A stretch of DNA of 64,000 nucleotides from Bradyrhizobium xenonodulans (GCF_027594865.1 NZ_CP089391.1:2200501-2264500), one strand, 5' to 3'; shown: positions 42,532 through 51,185, counted from the stretch's first letter. Notes: generated by a model from the letters alone, not told the origin. A program made the numbers and translations.

Positions 42532-43377
42532 ATGATTCCGAACAAGGCCAGTCCAGAGGACCAGCCGGCCGCTCACCTCCGACTGGTGAGCGACCGCGCC
42601 GGCAGCGGCACGTCGGGCATCAAGCTGTCCGGCGTGTCCAAGACCTACCGGACGCGCGACGGCGATGTGCCGTCGCTGCGGCCGCTCGACTTCCACATCA
42701 ATGCCGGCGAGTTCTTCGTTGTGGTCGGACCAAGCGGCTGCGGCAAGTCCACGCTGCTCAAGCTGATCTCGGGACTGTTGCCGCCGACATCGGGCGAGGT
42801 TCTGGTCGAGGGCGAGAAGGTGACGAAGCCGCACGGCAATGTCGGCATCGTCTTCCAGAACGCGTTGCTGCTGCCATGGCGCAATATCCTGTCCAACGTG
42901 ATGCTGCCGATCGACATGAAGCGGCTGCCGCGGCAAACCTATCTCGATCGCGCCAAGGCGCTGTTGAAGCTGGTCGGGCTCGAAGGTTTCGAGAAGAAGC
43001 TGCCCTGGCAGCTCTCCGGCGGCATGCAGCAGCGCGCCTCGATCTGCCGTGCGCTGGTGCATGATCCCAAAATCATGCTGATGGACGAGCCGTTCGGCGC
43101 GCTCGATGCGCTGACGCGCGAGCGCATGAATGTCGAGCTGATGCGGATCCAGCGCGAGACGAAGAAGACGGTGCTGCTGATCACGCATTCGATTCCGGAA
43201 GCGGTGTTCCTCGCCGATCGGGTGCTGGTCATGACCGAACGGCCCGGCGCGGTCGCCGCCATCTACGACGTGCCGCTGCCGCGCCCGCGCTCGCTCGATG
43301 TGATGGCCGACCCGGTGTTTACCGAGCTCGTTCAACGCATCCGCAAGCATTTCTTCTCGCAAGGGGCATTGGATTAG
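42532..43377 (+). CDS. ABC transporter ATP-binding protein
   Basis: A 281-residue ATPase with a 30-residue polar N-terminal extension. Walker A GPSGCGKSTLLKL near residue 65, Q-loop VFQNALLLPWRN, signature LSGGMQQRASICRAL near 157, Walker B IMLMDEPFGALD and H-loop ITHSIPEAVFLADR are intact. It powers import through the permease at 40544. It is separated from the binding-protein gene by a family B repeat but lies in the same orientation, and the catabolic genes follow after a family A repeat. Confidence 0.9.
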   Translation: MIPNKASPEDQPAAHLRLVSDRAGSGTSGIKLSGVSKTYRTRDGDVPSLRPLDFHINAGEFFVVVGPSGCGKSTLLKLISGLLPPTSGEVLVEGEKVTKPHGNVGIVFQNALLLPWRNILSNVMLPIDMKRLPRQTYLDRAKALLKLVGLEGFEKKLPWQLSGGMQQRASICRALVHDPKIMLMDEPFGALDALTRERMNVELMRIQRETKKTVLLITHSIPEAVFLADRVLVMTERPGAVAAIYDVPLPRPRSLDVMADPVFTELVQRIRKHFFSQGALD

Positions 43378-43415
43378 GTCTGATGAGATTTTCCTGTGTC
43401 CGCAACCGCACGAAC

Positions 43416-43540
43416 GGTGAGCTCCCTCCCCCGCTTGCGGGGGAGGGTTGGGGAGAGGGTGCCGCCGCTGGCGAGACTCACCAAGAGGAAAAAGCCCTCA
43501 CCCGGCGCTACGCGCCGACCTCTCCCGCAAGTGGGAGAGG
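43416..43540. repeat. Dispersed intergenic repeat, family A
   Basis: GAGCTCCCTCCCCCGCTTGC at the left and CTCTCCCGCAAGTGGGAGAG at the right frame the family A core. It fills the gap between the ABC ATPase and the enolase-superfamily gene. Confidence 0.85.
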
Positions 43541-43597
43541 CGAGTCGCCCGCGGCCATACCGGTCGCATCAAATTCACCTCGCGTCGTTGTAGCACC

Positions 43598-45004
43598 ATG
43601 GCACAGCGCCTGAAGCTGCGAGACATCGCCTTCTTCGAACGTCCCGTGCAGTTCGCACGGCCGTTCCGCTTTGGCGCGATTACCATCAACGCGACGCCGC
43701 AGCTGTTCGTGCGCGTGGAGATCGAGGTCGAGGGCCGGGGCGTTGCAGTCGGCGCCAGCGCCGAGCTGCTGGTGCCGAAATGGTTCGACAAGCGGCCGGA
43801 GCTGTCGCCGGCGCAGACGGTCGATGGGCTGCGCCGTTCGCTGGAGATTGCGCGCGGTCTTTATCTGGCGCGGACAGGGTTTCTGACCGCGTTCGATCTG
43901 CATGCCTCGTGCATCGGTGCTCAGGTCGCGACGTGCGCGACAAAGAACATTCCGGCGCTTGCGGCGGCCTACGGACCAGCCGAAATCGACAAGGCGATCC
44001 TCGACGCGCTGCTGCGCGGCGTCGAGACCAACTTCTTCAATGGCATGGCCGGCAACGTCGCGGGCATCGACGCGCGGCTGTCGCCCGATTTGAGTGACGG
44101 CGATATCACGCGATTTCTCGATCTCGCCAATCAGCACCGATCGGAACGCATTGCGATCCGTCACACCGTCGGCCTCGACGACAAGGTCGAGGGAGAGGGC
44201 GGCGTGGCCGATCCGAAGGAGAATGCCGGCGCGCGCTATTTCAAGCTGAAGCTTGGTGGCGATCCCGATGCCGACGCCGCCCGGCTGATCCGCATCGGCA
44301 AGGAGCTGGGGGCGCTCCCTTACGACTACAAGGTCACGCTTGATGGCAATGAGCAGTACTCGGACTTGACGGCTCTTGGTGCATTGGTCGATCGGCTGGA
44401 GCACGACGACGCTCTCAAGTCGATCTTTCGCAAGCTGATCTATATCGAACAGCCGATGCCGCGCGACGTCACGCGCCAATCGCCGCTCGGTGAGACTCTG
44501 CGTCGTCGTCATTTTATCATCGACGAGGCGGACGATTCCTATGATGCCTGGCCGACCGCGCACAAGCTCGGTTACGGCGGGGTTTCGTCAAAGTCCTGCA
44601 AGGGCATCTACAAATCGATCGTAAACTTCACCCGCATCGCCAAGCTGGACGAACACGGAGCGGAGTGTTTCGTCACAGGCGAAGATCTAACCTGCCAGCC
44701 CGGTCTTGCTCTGCAACAGGATCTGGCGCTCGGTGCGCTGCTTTGCCTCGAACACGCCGAACGCAACGGCCATCACTATGTCGACGGCTTTGGCGATGCG
44801 CCTCTCGCGGAAGCGCAAGCCTTCGCCGCCGTGCATCCCGATCTCTATGCAGATGCCGGGCAGGGCATCCGGCTCTCCATTCACGACGGCGATCTCCTGA
44901 CGGGATCGCTTCACACAACGGGCTTTGCGACGTCGGTCCATCCGGACTGGTCGGCGCTCGCTCGGCTCGAACAGCCAAAATCACTTCAGGAGTATCTGGC
45001 ATGA
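43598..45004 (+). CDS. Enolase-superfamily protein (mandelate racemase/muconate lactonizing-like)
   Basis: A 468-residue protein, longer than the usual 370-400. The C-terminal barrel shows enolase-superfamily elements in order: YFKLKLGGDPDAD (K-x-K) near 210-222, VTLDGNEQYSD (metal Asp) near 247, IYIEQPMPRD (metal Glu) near 287, FIIDEADDSYDAW (third acidic site) near 307-320, then VSSKSCKGIYKS and the end motif FVTGEDLTCQPGLALQQD. It should remove a proton alpha to a carboxylate, as a dehydratase, racemase or cycloisomerase; which one is open. It overlaps the next gene by 4 nt (ATGA), so the two are coupled. Confidence 0.78.
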   Translation: MAQRLKLRDIAFFERPVQFARPFRFGAITINATPQLFVRVEIEVEGRGVAVGASAELLVPKWFDKRPELSPAQTVDGLRRSLEIARGLYLARTGFLTAFDLHASCIGAQVATCATKNIPALAAAYGPAEIDKAILDALLRGVETNFFNGMAGNVAGIDARLSPDLSDGDITRFLDLANQHRSERIAIRHTVGLDDKVEGEGGVADPKENAGARYFKLKLGGDPDADAARLIRIGKELGALPYDYKVTLDGNEQYSDLTALGALVDRLEHDDALKSIFRKLIYIEQPMPRDVTRQSPLGETLRRRHFIIDEADDSYDAWPTAHKLGYGGVSSKSCKGIYKSIVNFTRIAKLDEHGAECFVTGEDLTCQPGLALQQDLALGALLCLEHAERNGHHYVDGFGDAPLAEAQAFAAVHPDLYADAGQGIRLSIHDGDLLTGSLHTTGFATSVHPDWSALARLEQPKSLQEYLA

Positions 45005-46152
45005 CCACCCAACGCCTTGGCCTCATCATGAACGGCGTCACCGGCCGCATGGGGCTCAACCAGCATCTGATCCGCTCGATCGTCGCGATCCGCGAGCAGG
45101 GCGGCGTGCGTTTGAAGAATGGCGACCGCGTCATGCCCGATCCGATCCTGGTCGGCCGTAGCGCCGAGAAGGTCGAGGCGCTCGCCAAGCGCTACAACAT
45201 CACGCGCTGGACTACCGATCTCGACGCGGCGCTCGCCGACAAGAACGACACCATGTTTTTCGACGCCGCGACCACGCAGGCGCGCCCCGGCCTGCTGACC
45301 CAGGCCATCAATGCCGGCAAGCACGTCTATTGCGAGAAGCCGATCGCGACGAATTTTGAAGAGGCGCTCGAAGTCGTCAAGCTCGCCAACGCCAAGGGCG
45401 TCAAGCACGGCACGGTGCAGGACAAGCTGTTCCTGCCCGGCCTGAAGAAGTTCGCGTTCCTGCGCGACTCCGGCTTCTTCGGCCGCATCCTCTCGGTGCG
45501 CGGCGAGTTCGGCTATTGGGTGTTCGAAGGCGGCTGGCAGGAGGCGCAGCGGCCGTCCTGGAATTACCGCGACGAGGACGGCGGCGGCATCATCCTCGAC
45601 ATGGTCTGTCACTGGCGCTACGTGCTCGACAATCTCTTCGGCAACGTCCAGAGCGTGGTCTGCATCGGCAACACCGACATCCCCGAGCGTTTTGACGAGC
45701 AGGGCAAGAAGTACAAGGCGACCGCGGACGATTCCGCCTATGCGACGTTCCAGCTCGAAGGCGGCGTCATCGCGCATATCAACATGTCCTGGGTGACGCG
45801 CGTCTATCGCGACGACCTCGTCACCTTCCAGGTTGATGGCACGCACGGCTCGGCGGTCGCAGGCCTCACCGACTGCATGATCCAGGCGCGGCAGGCAACG
45901 CCGCGTCCGGTGTGGAATCCCGACGAGAAGCGGCTGCACGATTTCTACGGCGACTGGCAGAAGCTGCCCGACAATGTCAGCTACGACAACGGCTTCAAGG
46001 AGCAGTGGGAGATGTTCATCCGCCACGTCTACGAGGATGCGCCCTACAAGTTCACGCTGCTCGAAGGCGTCAAGGGCGTGCAACTCGCCGAATGCGCGCT
46101 GAAGAGCTGGAAGGAGCGGCGCTGGATCGACGTCGCCCCGATCAAGGCGTGA
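45001..46152 (+). CDS. Gfo/Idh/MocA-family oxidoreductase
   Basis: A 383-residue NAD(P)-dependent dehydrogenase. The N-terminal fold starts LGLIMNGVTGRMGLNQHLIRSI, with G-x-x-G-x-x-G spaced differently from the classic GxGxxG; the conserved EKP motif is in HVYCEKPIATNFEEAL near 108-120 and a catalytic Asp-x-x-x-His in GGIILDMVCHWRYVLDN near 199-215. Substrates in this family are sugars, cyclitols or their keto derivatives. It begins inside the stop of the enolase-superfamily gene. A family B repeat lies in the 137-bp gap to the DUF993 gene. Confidence 0.85.
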   Translation: MTTQRLGLIMNGVTGRMGLNQHLIRSIVAIREQGGVRLKNGDRVMPDPILVGRSAEKVEALAKRYNITRWTTDLDAALADKNDTMFFDAATTQARPGLLTQAINAGKHVYCEKPIATNFEEALEVVKLANAKGVKHGTVQDKLFLPGLKKFAFLRDSGFFGRILSVRGEFGYWVFEGGWQEAQRPSWNYRDEDGGGIILDMVCHWRYVLDNLFGNVQSVVCIGNTDIPERFDEQGKKYKATADDSAYATFQLEGGVIAHINMSWVTRVYRDDLVTFQVDGTHGSAVAGLTDCMIQARQATPRPVWNPDEKRLHDFYGDWQKLPDNVSYDNGFKEQWEMFIRHVYEDAPYKFTLLEGVKGVQLAECALKSWKERRWIDVAPIKA

Positions 46153-46187
46153 GGTCTGTCAGATAAGCCCCCGATGTCTACCAAGCC

Positions 46188-46272
46188 GTCATTGCGAGCG
46201 GAGCGAAGCAATCCAGAGTCTTTCCGCAGAGGCAGTCTGGATTGCTTCGTCGCTTCGCGCCTCGCAATGACG
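46188..46272. repeat. Dispersed palindromic repeat, family B, inverted centre
   Basis: The outer arms match the family B copy at 42413-42497, but the centre reads GAGTCTTTCCGCAGAGGCAG, the reverse complement of that copy. So the element is inserted in the opposite orientation. Confidence 0.88.
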
Positions 46273-46289
46273 GGGAGAGGTCCGAAATC

Positions 46290-47480
46290 ATGAACAAGCC
46301 CGTCCAACCGATGTCGTCATTGTCGCTGAAGCTGCCGAAGGCCGACCGGTCGATAGAGACCTACCGGCTCGCGGCCTCGCGCACGTTTCCCGCAAAGCTC
46401 GAGGGTCCGCTAAACCGGATCGCGTTTTCGGCCGTGCACACGGTCGCCGATCCCTTCGCGGACAACGATCCCTGGCTCTCGGTTGTGGTCGATTGGGACA
46501 AGACCATCGCCTTCCGCGAGCACGTCTGGGACCTCGGCCTCGGCGTCGCAGAAGCCATGGACACCGCGCAGCGCGGCATGGGGCTGGACTGGCCGACCTC
46601 GCTGGAGCTGATCACGCGTTCGGTCGGCGCCGCCAAGCGCCGCAACGCGCTGGTGTTCTCGGGTGCGGGCACGGACCATCTCGCGGTGGAGGATGCCAGG
46701 AACCTCGACGACGTGATCCGCGCCTATGAGGAGCAGGTCTCGGCGGTCGAGAAGGTCGGTGGGCGCATCATTTTGATGGCCTCGCGCGCGCTGGCAAAAC
46801 TCGGCCGCAATGCTGACGACTACGCCAAGGTCTATGACCGCGTGCTGTCGCAGGTCCGCGAGCCCGTGATCATACACTGGCTCGGCGACATGTTCGATCC
46901 GGCCCTGACGGGCTATTGGGGCACCAAGGATCTCGACAAGGCGATGGACACGGCCGTCGCCATCATCAACGCCAACGCCGCCAAGGTCGATGGCGTCAAG
47001 GTTTCGCTGCTCGACAAGCAGCGCGAGATCGACATGCGCAGGCGGCTGGACAAGCGCATCAGGATGTATACCGGCGACGACTTCAATTATGCGGAGCTGA
47101 TCGCCGGCGACGGCGAAGGCTTTTCGCACGCGCTGCTCGGCATTTTCGACGCGATCGCACCGGCGGCGTCCTATGCGCTGTCGCGGCTGGCGGCCGGCGA
47201 TGAGGCCGGCTTCCACGACGTGCTGGGGCCGACGGTGCCGCTGTCGCGCCACATCTTCAAGGCACCGACCCGCTTCTACAAGACGGGCGTCGTGTTCATG
47301 GCCTATCTCAACGGCCATCAGGACCATTTCACCATGGTCGGCGGCCAGGAGAGCACGCGCTCCACGCTGCATCTGGCCGAGCTGTTCCGTCTGGCCGACA
47401 AGGCCGGCCTGCTCGCCAACCCCGAACTCGCGACGCAGCGGATGAAGACCGTGCTCGCCACCCACGGTATCGAATCCTGA
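46290..47480 (+). CDS. DUF993-family protein, probable TIM-barrel aldolase
   Basis: A 396-residue protein recalled as DUF993, a family related to dihydrodipicolinate synthase/DapA. Segments such as NALVFSGAGTDHLAVEDARNLDDVIRAYEEQVSAVEKVGGRIILMASRALAK and PVIIHWLGDMFDPALTGYWG are consistent with a DapA-like barrel, with Lys in KVDGVKVSLLDKQREIDMRRRL a candidate Schiff-base lysine near residue 230-240. No reaction is established for this family. It overlaps the next gene by 1 nt (TGATG). Its place with an enolase-superfamily and a Gfo/Idh gene suggests a retro-aldol step. Confidence 0.7.
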   Translation: MNKPVQPMSSLSLKLPKADRSIETYRLAASRTFPAKLEGPLNRIAFSAVHTVADPFADNDPWLSVVVDWDKTIAFREHVWDLGLGVAEAMDTAQRGMGLDWPTSLELITRSVGAAKRRNALVFSGAGTDHLAVEDARNLDDVIRAYEEQVSAVEKVGGRIILMASRALAKLGRNADDYAKVYDRVLSQVREPVIIHWLGDMFDPALTGYWGTKDLDKAMDTAVAIINANAAKVDGVKVSLLDKQREIDMRRRLDKRIRMYTGDDFNYAELIAGDGEGFSHALLGIFDAIAPAASYALSRLAAGDEAGFHDVLGPTVPLSRHIFKAPTRFYKTGVVFMAYLNGHQDHFTMVGGQESTRSTLHLAELFRLADKAGLLANPELATQRMKTVLATHGIES

Positions 47481-48343
47481 TGCGCGATTTTTCGTCCGAC
47501 CACCGCTGGCTGTCGCTCAACACGGCAACCGTCCGCAAGCAGGGTGACCTCGTCGAGATCATCGACGCCTGTGCGAAGCACGGCATCCGCGCCATCGATC
47601 CCTGGCGTGACCAGGTTGCCGCCGTCGGTCTCGATCGCGCCGCGCGCGCGGCGCGCGATGCCGGCCTCGATCTCTCAGGCTATTGCCGCGGCGGCATGTT
47701 CACCTCGGACGCATCGCGCCGGGGCGAGGTGCGCGACGACAACCGGCGCTGTGTCGATGAAGCCAAGGCGCTGGGCGCGCCCTGCATCGTCCTCGTCGTC
47801 GGCGGCCTGCCGCAATATTCGCGGCCGGGCAGTGAGGCATCGAAAGATATCGTCGCGGCGCGAGGGCAGGTCGAGGAGGCGCTGGCCGACATGCTCGACT
47901 ATGCCAGGCAGGCGAAGCTGCCGCTGGCGATCGAGCCGCTGCATCCGGTCTATGCGGCCGACCGCGCGTGCGTGAACACGACAAAGCAGGCGCTCGACAT
48001 CTGCGACCGGCTCGACCCTGATCGTAGCGGCATGCTCGGTGTCGCGCTCGACGTCTATCACATCTGGTGGGACCCGGAGCTGATGAGCCAGATCGCGCGG
48101 GCCGGCCAGGATCGCCTGCTCGCGTTCCATGTCTGCGACTGGCTGGTGCCGACGAAGGACATCCTCAACGACCGCGGCATGATGGGCGACGGCGTCATCG
48201 ACATCAAATCGGTGCGGAAAGCGGTCGAAGTGCAGGGCTTTGCCGGCTATTCGGAGATCGAGATATTCTCCAACGACTGGTGGGGCAAGCCGATGGACGA
48301 GGTGCTGCGCACCTGCATCGCGCGGCATAAGACGGCGGTTTAG
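47480..48343 (+). CDS. Sugar phosphate isomerase/epimerase family (AP-endonuclease-2-type TIM barrel)
   Basis: A 287-residue barrel. Metal-site residues are visible: Glu in LAIEPLHPVYAADRA (near 154), Asp-x-x-His in GVALDVYHIWWDPEL (near 188-191), His in LAFHVCDW (near 213) and Glu in GYSEIEIFSNDWW (near 257-259). IolE, Hyi-type isomerases and 3-keto-sugar epimerases belong here. It is the last gene of the cluster, directly joined to the DUF993 gene. The substrate is unknown, but the combination with Gfo/Idh resembles inositol- or 3-keto-sugar-type chemistry. Confidence 0.85.
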   Translation: MRDFSSDHRWLSLNTATVRKQGDLVEIIDACAKHGIRAIDPWRDQVAAVGLDRAARAARDAGLDLSGYCRGGMFTSDASRRGEVRDDNRRCVDEAKALGAPCIVLVVGGLPQYSRPGSEASKDIVAARGQVEEALADMLDYARQAKLPLAIEPLHPVYAADRACVNTTKQALDICDRLDPDRSGMLGVALDVYHIWWDPELMSQIARAGQDRLLAFHVCDWLVPTKDILNDRGMMGDGVIDIKSVRKAVEVQGFAGYSEIEIFSNDWWGKPMDEVLRTCIARHKTAV

Positions 48344-48364
48344 GTCACGCGCGCGCAGCCCTCA

Positions 48365-48478
48365 CGGGCTTGCGACCTGCTGCATCGTGTTGAAGCGTGC
48401 CTTTTTGCTCGCTGCCTGGACTAGCGTAGAACTCGTCCAGCGCAGGTTCGACCGGCTTGGTGGCCGTCAGCATGGTCC
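48365..48478 (-). pseudogene. Decayed fragment of an LTXXQ-type gene (3' end)
   Basis: Read on the minus strand, these 114 bp match the last 38 codons of the intact gene at 49341-51185 (for example LTAAKLVEPALDEFYA against LTATKPVEPALDEFYA). The fragment has an extra base in the run AGCGAGCAAAAAGGC, a frameshift relative to AGCGAGCAGAAGGC in the intact gene, and no upstream coding sequence. It is a relic of a duplication or of an older copy. Confidence 0.8.
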
Positions 48479-48648
48479 CTTCAGGAGGCCGACGGAGTAC
48501 CTCCAATGACGAGGTGGACGGCCATCAGCTTTCGGGCATTATGTTATCATTCCGATGCCGCAGCCTCACCTGTGCCAGATCGGATGAGGTGATCAGCGGC
48601 ATCAACGACCAGCAGGCACGGCGGATGTACCCAGGCCTGCTGATCTTG

Positions 48649-48679
48649 AATGGCCCCGACGGGCGTCGTCGGGGCCATT
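48649..48679. other. Strong hairpin, possible terminator
   Basis: AATGGCCCCGACG (48649-48661) and CGTCGGGGCCATT (48667-48679) form a perfect 13-bp stem with a 5-nt loop. GTTGT follows on the plus strand, so it may act as a weak terminator. The 609-bp gap from 48344 to 48952 otherwise holds only the LTXXQ fragment and an AT-richer stretch before 48953; no gene was seen. Confidence 0.5.
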
Positions 48680-48952
48680 GTTGTGATCGGCGCAACAAAG
48701 ACTGGCGACCGTTGCCGAAGGTTTGGGTGGTTGTTGCGGCGCGAGACCGCGGGGGACGATCTGACATTCAATACGCCGCCAGAATAGTTTCGAGATCAAG
48801 TTTTGTCGGGCCGACCATTCGGTGAAAAGTCAGACGATTGCGCTATCATCGATGACCGGAAAATTCCGGACTATCGCTCGTCAATTCGATCTGAAAAACT
48901 GTGAAAACAACAAACACGCTTGCAAACAAGCCAGCGTGAAGGGAGGTTCGCG

Positions 48953-49186
48953 GTGGAGAAAGTGCGACGTTTGCGTGCGATGAGCTCACTGTGCCGTCAA
49001 CAGGCCGCCTACAACAGCATGAACAAATGGAAGCTGCTCGCAGAAGCAGAATACTGGGATCATCTGGCCGATCTTGAGCTGTCTGCTCACTTCCAACGAT
49101 GCAATGCCACTGGCTCGAATGAGATAGAGCAGCCTCAACCGATCACAAACACGAATGATGCTGGGGAGAAGACGATTTCCGCGTGA
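48953..49186 (+). CDS. Small cytoplasmic protein of unknown function
   Basis: A 77-residue protein. GTG 48953 follows GGGAGG (48941-48946) with 6-nt spacing, a strong ribosome-binding site. The core RLRAMSSLCRQQAAYNSMNKWKLLAEAEYWDHLADLELS is helical with conserved-looking aromatic and basic residues, and resembles short proteins that Bradyrhizobium genomes carry in many copies. The last 25 residues are polar and probably disordered. No function is known. It is convergent with the LTXXQ gene. Confidence 0.65.
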   Translation: MEKVRRLRAMSSLCRQQAAYNSMNKWKLLAEAEYWDHLADLELSAHFQRCNATGSNEIEQPQPITNTNDAGEKTISA

Positions 49187-49340
49187 GGTCGGAATGAAGT
49201 TGTCGTTTGCGTTTTCGGCCGCTGCGCTCTCACAGAGAGCCGCGGGATAGACATGGTGTCCGTCGAGCTTTGAAGCGGGACGATTGCGTCACACGGCGTC
49301 GTTCGGCTGCGGCGCAATCGCAACGAACGCGACGCTGCCG

Positions 49341-51185
49341 CTACGGGCCTGCGACCTGTTGCAGCGTGTTGAAGCGCGCCTTCTGCTCGCTGCTCAGCGT
49401 GGCATAGAACTCGTCCAGCGCGGGCTCGACCAGCTTGGCGGCCGTCAGCATGGCCTCGAGCCGGTGCTGCATCGCCTCCAGCCGTCCGACCGGTGTCAAC
49501 GGCACATCGTTCGGGCACGCCGCCTGCAGGCCTTCAACGCCCTTGGCTGTCGCTTCACCGAGGCGGTCGAGAGCCTCCTTCTGCCTTCCGGCGGGGTGGA
49601 GCACAGCCTCGATCCTTTGAATCGGCAACTGTGTCAGGCCGGATTTCGGATCACCACAGCCCGCGGCGTCGGCTTGCTGCTGCGGCGGCGAGCGCTCGCC
49701 GACATTGGGACCGAGCGCGTTGAAGTTGGCCTGCTGCTCGTCGCTGAGCGAGTTGTAGAAATTCTCCAGTGCCGGTCGCACGATCTTGACCGCCTCGAGC
49801 GTCGCGTTGACGCGGTTCATCATCGCCCGCAACCGACCAGGCGGGGTCAATGCATAGGTCTCCGAACAGGAATCCTTGAATACATCGGCAGCCTTTGCTG
49901 CCGCAGCCTTCAACTCGTCGAGCAGCGCGCGTTGCTCCGGCGTCGGCCGTACCGCCCGCGCGATATCGGCAAGCGGCCAGGCGGTGACGCCCTTATCCGG
50001 TGTGCCGCACAATTGCTGTAGCGCCTGCGGGCTCACGCTGGCGCGCGCACGCGCGCGGCCGCCGCCGGCTTGCGGATAGTCATAAGGATTGGTGCTGGCA
50101 TAGGCCGAATACGGGCTGTCACCTCCCCAGAACACGGTGTCGACGAAGTCATCATACGCGTACGCCCAATAGCCGGGCTCGTAGGCATAGGACCAGAACG
50201 TGTAGTCGAAGATGTCGGAATAGGCGTATGGCCAGAACACGGGGCCGAGCCATGCCACGAACACCGCGGGATGGCGGTGACGCCAGGCCTGCCGGGGCGC
50301 CCAGCCGCTCTGGCGGGCGACGAGGGCTGCTTGGGTCTGCGAGGTGGCCTGCTCGCGGAAGCGCGCCGCAAACCGCCCGCGCTGGGCAGCCTGCGCAGCT
50401 GCCGCAGTCGCCCGCTCGGCAGGAGCTTGTAGTCCAAGCCGCTGCTGACGCGCCAGGTCGCTTTGCTGCGCGCGCTGCTCGCGCTGAATCAAGCGGTTCT
50501 GCGCCTGGAGCGTCCGTTGCTGCTCACGCAACGCTCGGGCGCCTTCCGGTTTCTGCGACTGGAGTTGCTGCACGCGCTGCTGCAAGCGATCGATGCGGCT
50601 CTGGCGCTCCGTCGTCTGGCGCGACAGCATCTCGTGCTGCCGCTGCTGCACCATCTGCTGGCGCTGCTGGATCTGCTCCTGATGCTGCTGCGCACGCTGT
50701 TCGATCTGCTGCCGTCGCGACAGCCGCTCGCTTGCGGCCGGCGTTGCGCTTGGATGCGAGGGGGCGGCGATGTGCGGCGTCGGCCGCGGTGCCATTGCCG
50801 GACGTTGCGGCGCAGCCGGCGCCCGGTGGATTTCAGGCCGCGGCGCCGCCACGTGCGGGGCGGCTCGCGGCGGAGGTGTAGCGAAATGCGGAGTCGGACG
50901 CGGTGGCGGTGAGCCGATATGCGGCGCCGGATGTGGCGCCATGGCCGGTCGCTGCGGCATGGAAGGCGGATGGAATGCCGGTGCGGCGGGCCGCGCCATG
51001 GCTGGCGGGGCCGCCGGACGGGCCATGGCGGGTGGTGCTGCTGGCCGCGCTGCCGGCGCTGCGGCTGGACCTGGTGGTCCGCCCCTTCCGTGTCCCGGAG
51101 GTCCCTGAGCGAACGCGCCGACGCTCGCCGCCAGCATCGAGACACCAACTAAAACAGTCGTAAGGCAAACGCCACGCGGAAGCAT
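49341..51185 (-). CDS. Large exported LTXXQ-motif (Spy/CpxP-like) protein
   Basis: A 614-residue envelope protein. Sec signal MLPRGVCLTTVLVGVSMLAASVGAFAQG (cut near 27), then a Pro/Ala-rich repeat region to about 155 (PAAPPAMAR units and HIAAP/HFATP units), a long Gln/Arg-rich coiled coil (about 155-270), an aromatic segment rich in Tyr and Trp (about 310-370: PYAYSDIFDYTFWSYAYEPGYW) and two tandem C-terminal modules of about 100 residues with LTPPGRL and LTPVGRL. The modules resemble LTXXQ domains of periplasmic stress chaperones. The protein is far longer than Spy (about 160), so it may be structural in the envelope. A decayed copy of its last module lies at 48365-48478. Confidence 0.8.
   Translation of the reverse strand: MLPRGVCLTTVLVGVSMLAASVGAFAQGPPGHGRGGPPGPAAAPAARPAAPPAMARPAAPPAMARPAAPAFHPPSMPQRPAMAPHPAPHIGSPPPRPTPHFATPPPRAAPHVAAPRPEIHRAPAAPQRPAMAPRPTPHIAAPSHPSATPAASERLSRRQQIEQRAQQHQEQIQQRQQMVQQRQHEMLSRQTTERQSRIDRLQQRVQQLQSQKPEGARALREQQRTLQAQNRLIQREQRAQQSDLARQQRLGLQAPAERATAAAAQAAQRGRFAARFREQATSQTQAALVARQSGWAPRQAWRHRHPAVFVAWLGPVFWPYAYSDIFDYTFWSYAYEPGYWAYAYDDFVDTVFWGGDSPYSAYASTNPYDYPQAGGGRARARASVSPQALQQLCGTPDKGVTAWPLADIARAVRPTPEQRALLDELKAAAAKAADVFKDSCSETYALTPPGRLRAMMNRVNATLEAVKIVRPALENFYNSLSDEQQANFNALGPNVGERSPPQQQADAAGCGDPKSGLTQLPIQRIEAVLHPAGRQKEALDRLGEATAKGVEGLQAACPNDVPLTPVGRLEAMQHRLEAMLTAAKLVEPALDEFYATLSSEQKARFNTLQQVAGP

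Noticed and set aside
48457..48825. A 122-codon plus-strand frame before the small 77-residue gene
   Set aside because: It starts inside the decayed LTXXQ fragment and crosses a long hairpin; no motif or ribosome-binding site supports it.
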